In this document: piece after piece, positions 60,196 to 64,000 of the stretch
Layout: each line of letters begins with the position of its first letter
Numbering within the stretch: the stretch's first letter is position 1
Assembly (NCBI RefSeq): GCF_029168945.1
Contig: NC_083602.1
Coordinates: 8,739,850 to 8,803,849 of the forward strand
From: Cannabis sativa
Taxonomy: Eukaryota; Streptophyta; Magnoliopsida; Rosales; Cannabaceae
Direction of reading: 5' to 3'
Length of the DNA: 64,000 nucleotides
Program-made: the position numbers and the translations under genes
The notes under the pieces: generated by a model
The model's input: the letters and a program-made list of their open reading frames with translations, nothing else
The model's database searches: none
What the model was told of the DNA's origin: nothing

Positions 60196-62642
60196 AATTT
60201 AAAAAATTGATATTTAAGTTTAAATGTTAAAAATAATATTTTTTTAATTAATATTTATTTATTTGAAATTAAAAAATCAAATTTTAGTGAAAAAATCACC
60301 TAAAAAACAATTTTTGGCTGCAAAGATTGAGGCTGGATGCAACCTCTATACGCGCGCGGAAGGGGTTTTTGCAGTGTGCCTGGCCAAGCTTTCTCGGCGT
60401 CTTGTAACATCTACGTGCGAGCAACTCGTGCCTGAACGAGTGAGGACCGAGTTTCACACATGAAACGTCAGAGGCACGCGCGTGTTGGGTCTTCTTGTCC
60501 GAGGGTCTGGTGCGCATGAGCACCTCGACACCCAATGGACTCCGATATTCAAATCAACATATCTTCTTCGTATTTCATCGGAATTGAGTTCCATAAAAAC
60601 TAAAATTGCTTAATTTTTCATAAGGAATCCAAATAAATTATTTTTCAGAATGAAAATAAAATTATTTTTATGGAAAAATTTTGTAATTCACAAACATTCA
60701 TCAAATCACACATAAACTAACATGAACACATCTAAATCAACAAAGTTCATCCTTTTAAATCAATATTTCATGAAAGTAAATAATTACCATGGCTCTGAGG
60801 CCAATTGTTGAAACTTATTTTATCAGGAACTAGATTTACTAACATGTATGTTTAATTAATATCCTAAATATGAATTCTCTAATACGATGAAATTAAACAC
60901 ATAAGAATTTAGAAAACCTTACATTGATGCTAGCAGAATAATATGAATCCTTCTGCTAAGATCTCTAACTTTTGTTCCTTTCTGTCGCAGGGTAATTACA
61001 ATATCTAAGCCTGGATCTCCTTCTCTCCTTTGAGTTTGGTTAACCACTGTCTTTCACACTATGATTGAGTACTTGACTTGCTATGTGTGAGCGTGGTACT
61101 TTATCACTATGGCTCGGATTGATGAAAAACAATGAATGAGGTGCGAAATTACTATAGAATGGAGTCTCTCATCTACTAGTTGTCAGAGAATGAAAACTAG
61201 GTTTAGTTTGGTTGAAGTAGGTTAGTTGGATGAGAATGAGAGCATCATGTTCCTTTTATAGTATTTCAACTAGGGTTTATGATTTAATTATATGGATTAA
61301 AAAAAGAATTAAATAATGGGCAAAAATCAAGCCATAGTGGCCGACTACTTAATGGACCTCACTAGTTACAATTTTGCCACTTTATTTCAATAATTTATTT
61401 AATTGTTAAAACTATAAATGTCAAAACTATTTATTTAATAATTATCAAATAAAATTGACAGTTATTTTATTTATTAATTAGACTTAACAAAGTCTCTTAA
61501 TTAACAAATAAATCTCAAAACCTCTTTTCTTCACAATTAAGCCCTTGCTTAGTAAAAATTTATAATAAGACATAGTCTAATTTTAGAATTATAATTGATT
61601 AATTAAAATCAATTAACTGACTGCAAACAGTATTATCTCAAATAGTGTGGGGACTATGTGCCTATATAATCAAGCTTCCAATAAGTAGATCTAGAATTTA
61701 TCAAGTAAATTCTCTAACTTATTAATTCCTCCTTGCGCCAATATAGATTCAGAATTACACTACTAATTATATAGAATGCTCTATATGTACCAAGATATAG
61801 ATACATTATGAAGTATCTATTGTTTAAATCCAAATAGTCAAAGATCCTCTATAAATGATCTACATTGAATAAGGACAAATTTACTATTCTACCATGTATT
61901 TTATCCTTAAAACACTTAGCTACCTATAAGTGATATTTCAGTAAACTAATATAATTACTTAAATGAGATATTATTCATTTATTTCAATTAAGCCAAGCTC
62001 GATGGAAATCATTGTTTCACTTCGAAATACTTGTAGAAGCTATAGATTCCATATCTATGATTAGCACTTCCACTCAATTGGACTATTATGTTCCCAAGAT
62101 GTAAGTGTTCAGTCGACTAGACTTTAACGAATAACTTTAAGAACAAAATTAATACAGCTGAGATCGAACCTAACCATCTCAGAATTAATATTTATAGACC
62201 TAAGATCAACCAGTGATATTTACTTAGAAAGATATAATGGTAAGTTTTATGATATCTTATCCAAGTTAAATATTGGTCCAATCTGATGTATACTCCATAC
62301 ATCCGATACTCGCATACTTTGTCAATACACTGGAAAGGACATAACACTTATCCAAGGTGTAAGTATACATTATCGTTGATTATCATGTCACTCTAAATCC
62401 AGTATACTGACAAATCATGGGAGTTAAACTTTTGAACATATAATCATGATTATATTTCACTGTGTTGACAACACTATAAACATGAATAAATATATTCTAG
62501 ACTTGATAGAATTTATACATCAATCATATAATCATGAAATAAATCAAGTGAACTATGCAACATAAAATTATTTCTGATCTTTTATTAATTAGTAAATCTT
62601 ATTATACTAAAATGAATTTTATTTAGGGCACAAAACCCAACA
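60196..62642 (-). mobile_element. One-LTR derivative of the 1.9-kb copia family
   Basis: The element has a 5' LTR (60806-62642), a PBS (minus-strand TGGCCTCAGAGCCATGG, read down from 60803) and only about 610 bp of leader, ending at 60196. No 3' LTR, gag or pol is present. Even so, GGTTT flanks both sides (60191-60195 and 62643-62647), and removing the element joins the Tekay gag frame cleanly (SDCKP then MAYYQCG). The leader includes a CpG-rich island at 60345-60535. Either a deletion ended exactly at the TSD or an incomplete cDNA integrated. Confidence 0.8.
60806..62642 (-). repeat. LTR of the one-LTR element, diverged subgroup
   Basis: It reads TGTTGAAACTTATTTTATCAGG to AAAACCCAACA on the + strand, 1837 bp. 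It is more distant from the other LTRs; the conserved block near 62095 is decayed. Confidence 0.85.
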
Positions 62643-62984
62643 GGTTTACAATCAGAAGCTCTATAAGAGGAGGATCTAGGAGCCTTGAAGGATCATTGCA
62701 TCTTCACTTACAAAACTCTTACTCATGCATTCACGCAATACATTATTATTATTATTATTATTTGTCATTTTCTATCACCCTACAGTGGAAATATTTATTT
62801 TCTATCTTCTTTATTAACATTCTATTATTCTTTATTCAAGTTATTTACTCATTTGATCGTTGAAGAACCTTATGCTGGCACCACCCCAGTATTGTAAGGC
62901 TTTCGTTCTTTTTTCCTTTGGTTCTAAAATTTGTTAGTGTCCACGATCCTTCTATTCTGATCGTTATAGATTTTACCCTCTACA

Positions 62985-64000
62985 ATTAATATTTAAAAAT
63001 TATGGAAAAGAATAAATACTACATAAAACCTCAATTATATTCATATTATACTAATTTATGAGTGTATATGTGTAATTCAGTGAAAAAGAAAAACAAAACT
63101 AAAATATTATCATTTGGACGTAATCGGTTTGAATATTAAGCTATATATATATATAATATAGGGTATAAGCCCAAAATATTGTCATCATTTTTATTATATT
63201 AGGTTATATATAGATTATAGATTTACATATATTATGCCTAATATTATCTTTTGCAATTGTTTATGGTAATAAGATCCGAACACATGAGTCACATCTGTGT
63301 ATATGTGCTTCAGCTAATTACAATAGCATATGAAGAGAATACAAATATAGTGATTTGATGTCTAATCTTTAATCTTATATTATTAATTCAAAAATAAGTC
63401 AAATAGTCCTCCAATTATTATTATTACTATTAGTTAGTGTTGGACAAATTATAATGGACCATGCCTTGGCACCATCTTTAACTCGAAGGTGCCAACAATC
63501 ATATACATTTATTATTCACCATGCCACCAGCGAAGCTTGCACTGCTTGCTTATTTGCCTCTATATTATATAAATATTAATCTACAGTACATATATATATA
63601 TGATGCAAGTACCACTTAATTTAGAAAGAAAAAAGAAATACATTATAATAATCATCTTTTAGGACTTCAAATCTTTTGATTGAAATATATCCAATAATTA
63701 TTGTTGTACGGACAAACACGTTGAACAAATTGATGATTTTTTTTTCTTCTTCTTTCTCTTTTAAGAACAAATTGATTGATGATAATATTTTTAAAAATAA
63801 GTGCAAATATTTTTATATATATATAATCTGATATGGTTGAATTACACAATTGTACTTAACGTTTTTAAAAAAGTTATTTCATAGAAAAGTGAGCAAAAGG
63901 TTTGTATTCTACAGTACTTGGTTGTTTCTTAAGATTCTGCATATTCTTATGTGTATTGTGTATAGTGGTTTTTTTTTTTTTTTGAATTCAATATTGTGTA
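62985..64000. other. Flank right of the Tat LTR, no gene recognised
   Basis: This is AT-rich sequence with TA-rich tracts and no useful open frame or TE terminus. A perfect 8-bp inverted repeat, TTGGCACC (63466-63473) and GGTGCCAA (63488-63495), lies about 65 bp before a TATA-like ATTATATAAATATT (63561-63574), so a promoter for a gene beyond the window is possible but unproven. Confidence 0.4.

Larger units (their letters stand above)
47425..62690 (-). pseudogene. Tekay-type Ty3/gypsy internal fragment (gag C-terminus to RT start)
   Basis: The minus-strand pieces join in order. 62690-62643 encodes KAPRSSSYRASDCKP. 60195-60123 encodes the zinc knuckle YYQCGLMGHYQRDCP. 50116-49339 encodes the protease region with FDIILGMDFLSKYVANIDC and the RT entry with EINYIIDLALGEKPVSKEPY. 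47462-47425 encodes SPWRALILFVKTKDG. These are chromovirus (Tekay/Del) features. Stops and frameshifts are common. Net length is about 940 bp, and no LTR of its own is attached at either side; it sits inside the Tat 3' LTR in reverse orientation. Confidence 0.75.
2479..62984 (+). mobile_element. 5'-truncated Ty3/gypsy Tat-type element hosting the whole nest
   Basis: Once all insertions are removed, about 10.5 kb of one + strand Ty3/gypsy element can be followed across the window: protease, RT and RNase H (2520-5087), integrase (5851-9009), spacer (9010-9970), an antisense ORF (9971-12490 and 32562-33503), more spacer, and an LTR that ends near 62984 in CTCTACA. Continuity at each insertion is supported by TSDs and usually by reading-frame continuity across the junction. 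No 5' LTR or gag lies in the window; the left edge near 2479 abuts other repeat sequence, so the element is truncated. The antisense ORF and the 3' LTR style point to the Tat clade. Confidence 0.75.
44859..62984 (+). repeat. Tat 3' LTR, in three pieces
   Basis: The pieces are about 44859-45398, 47258-47425 and 62690-62984, together roughly 1 kb. The first ends in a promoter-like ACTATAAATAA. The second contains CTCGTGGACTAACGCTAGTC. The third contains TTTGATCGTTGAAGAACC and TGCTGGCACCACCCCAGTA, signatures of the 3' part of Tat LTRs, and ends at CTCTACA. The LTR start is uncertain because no 5' LTR is available for comparison. Confidence 0.6.

Noticed and set aside
1..64000. tRNA, rRNA or a host protein-coding gene.
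   Set aside because: I read both strands for cloverleaf-like B-box motifs, rRNA cores and non-TE conserved domains and saw none; the iMet-like sequences are primer-binding sites of LTR elements.

Overview
This window is intergenic, repeat-dense DNA from a flowering plant, almost certainly a eudicot. It is strongly AT-rich, every recognisable coding stretch belongs to a plant transposable-element family (Ty1/copia, Ty3/gypsy Tat and Tekay types, CACTA, hAT, Mutator-like, LINE-like), and no host gene, rRNA or tRNA is visible. The species cannot be named from the sequence alone.

The layout is one large nest. The outermost recognisable element is a 5'-truncated Ty3/gypsy element of the Tat type on the + strand. 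Its pieces are at about 2480-5087, 5851-6379, 8282-12490, 32559-33636, 43764-45398, 47258-47425 and 62690-62984, roughly 10.5 kb in total. They carry protease/RT/RNase H, integrase, a spacer with a tandem repeat, an antisense extra ORF (aORF) and the 3' LTR. Left of it, 252-2478 looks like an old Ty3 LTR split by a Tip100-like hAT element (575-2221, perfect 8-bp target-site duplication, TSD).

Insertions into the Tat element, in order, are: a 763-bp hAT element (5088-5850); a solo copia LTR (6380-8276); a 20-kb CACTA transposon (12491-32558); a complete copia element with 1.9-kb LTRs (33637-43758); a solo LTR (45399-47257); and an antisense internal fragment of a Tekay-type Ty3 element (about 47425-62690). 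That last fragment was itself hit by a solo LTR (47463-49333), a complete minus-strand copia element (50117-60122) and a one-LTR copia derivative (60196-62642). The CACTA element contains Ulp1-protease-like exons, a complete Sirevirus-type copia element with an envelope-like ORF (13721-23224), a short LINE-like retroposon, a nearly intact small copia element (25050-29974) and two MITE-like elements.

One copia LTR family (termini TGTTGG...CCAACA, about 1.9 kb) supplies eight LTRs and six separate insertions. Its members share an unusually long AT-rich leader, a CpG-rich palindrome-bearing island just after the primer-binding site, and a repeated motif upstream of gag. One member has nearly identical LTRs but no usable coding capacity, so it was probably mobilised in trans. 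These features are the best candidates for something not well described. None of the polyproteins is intact; breaks are noted feature by feature.
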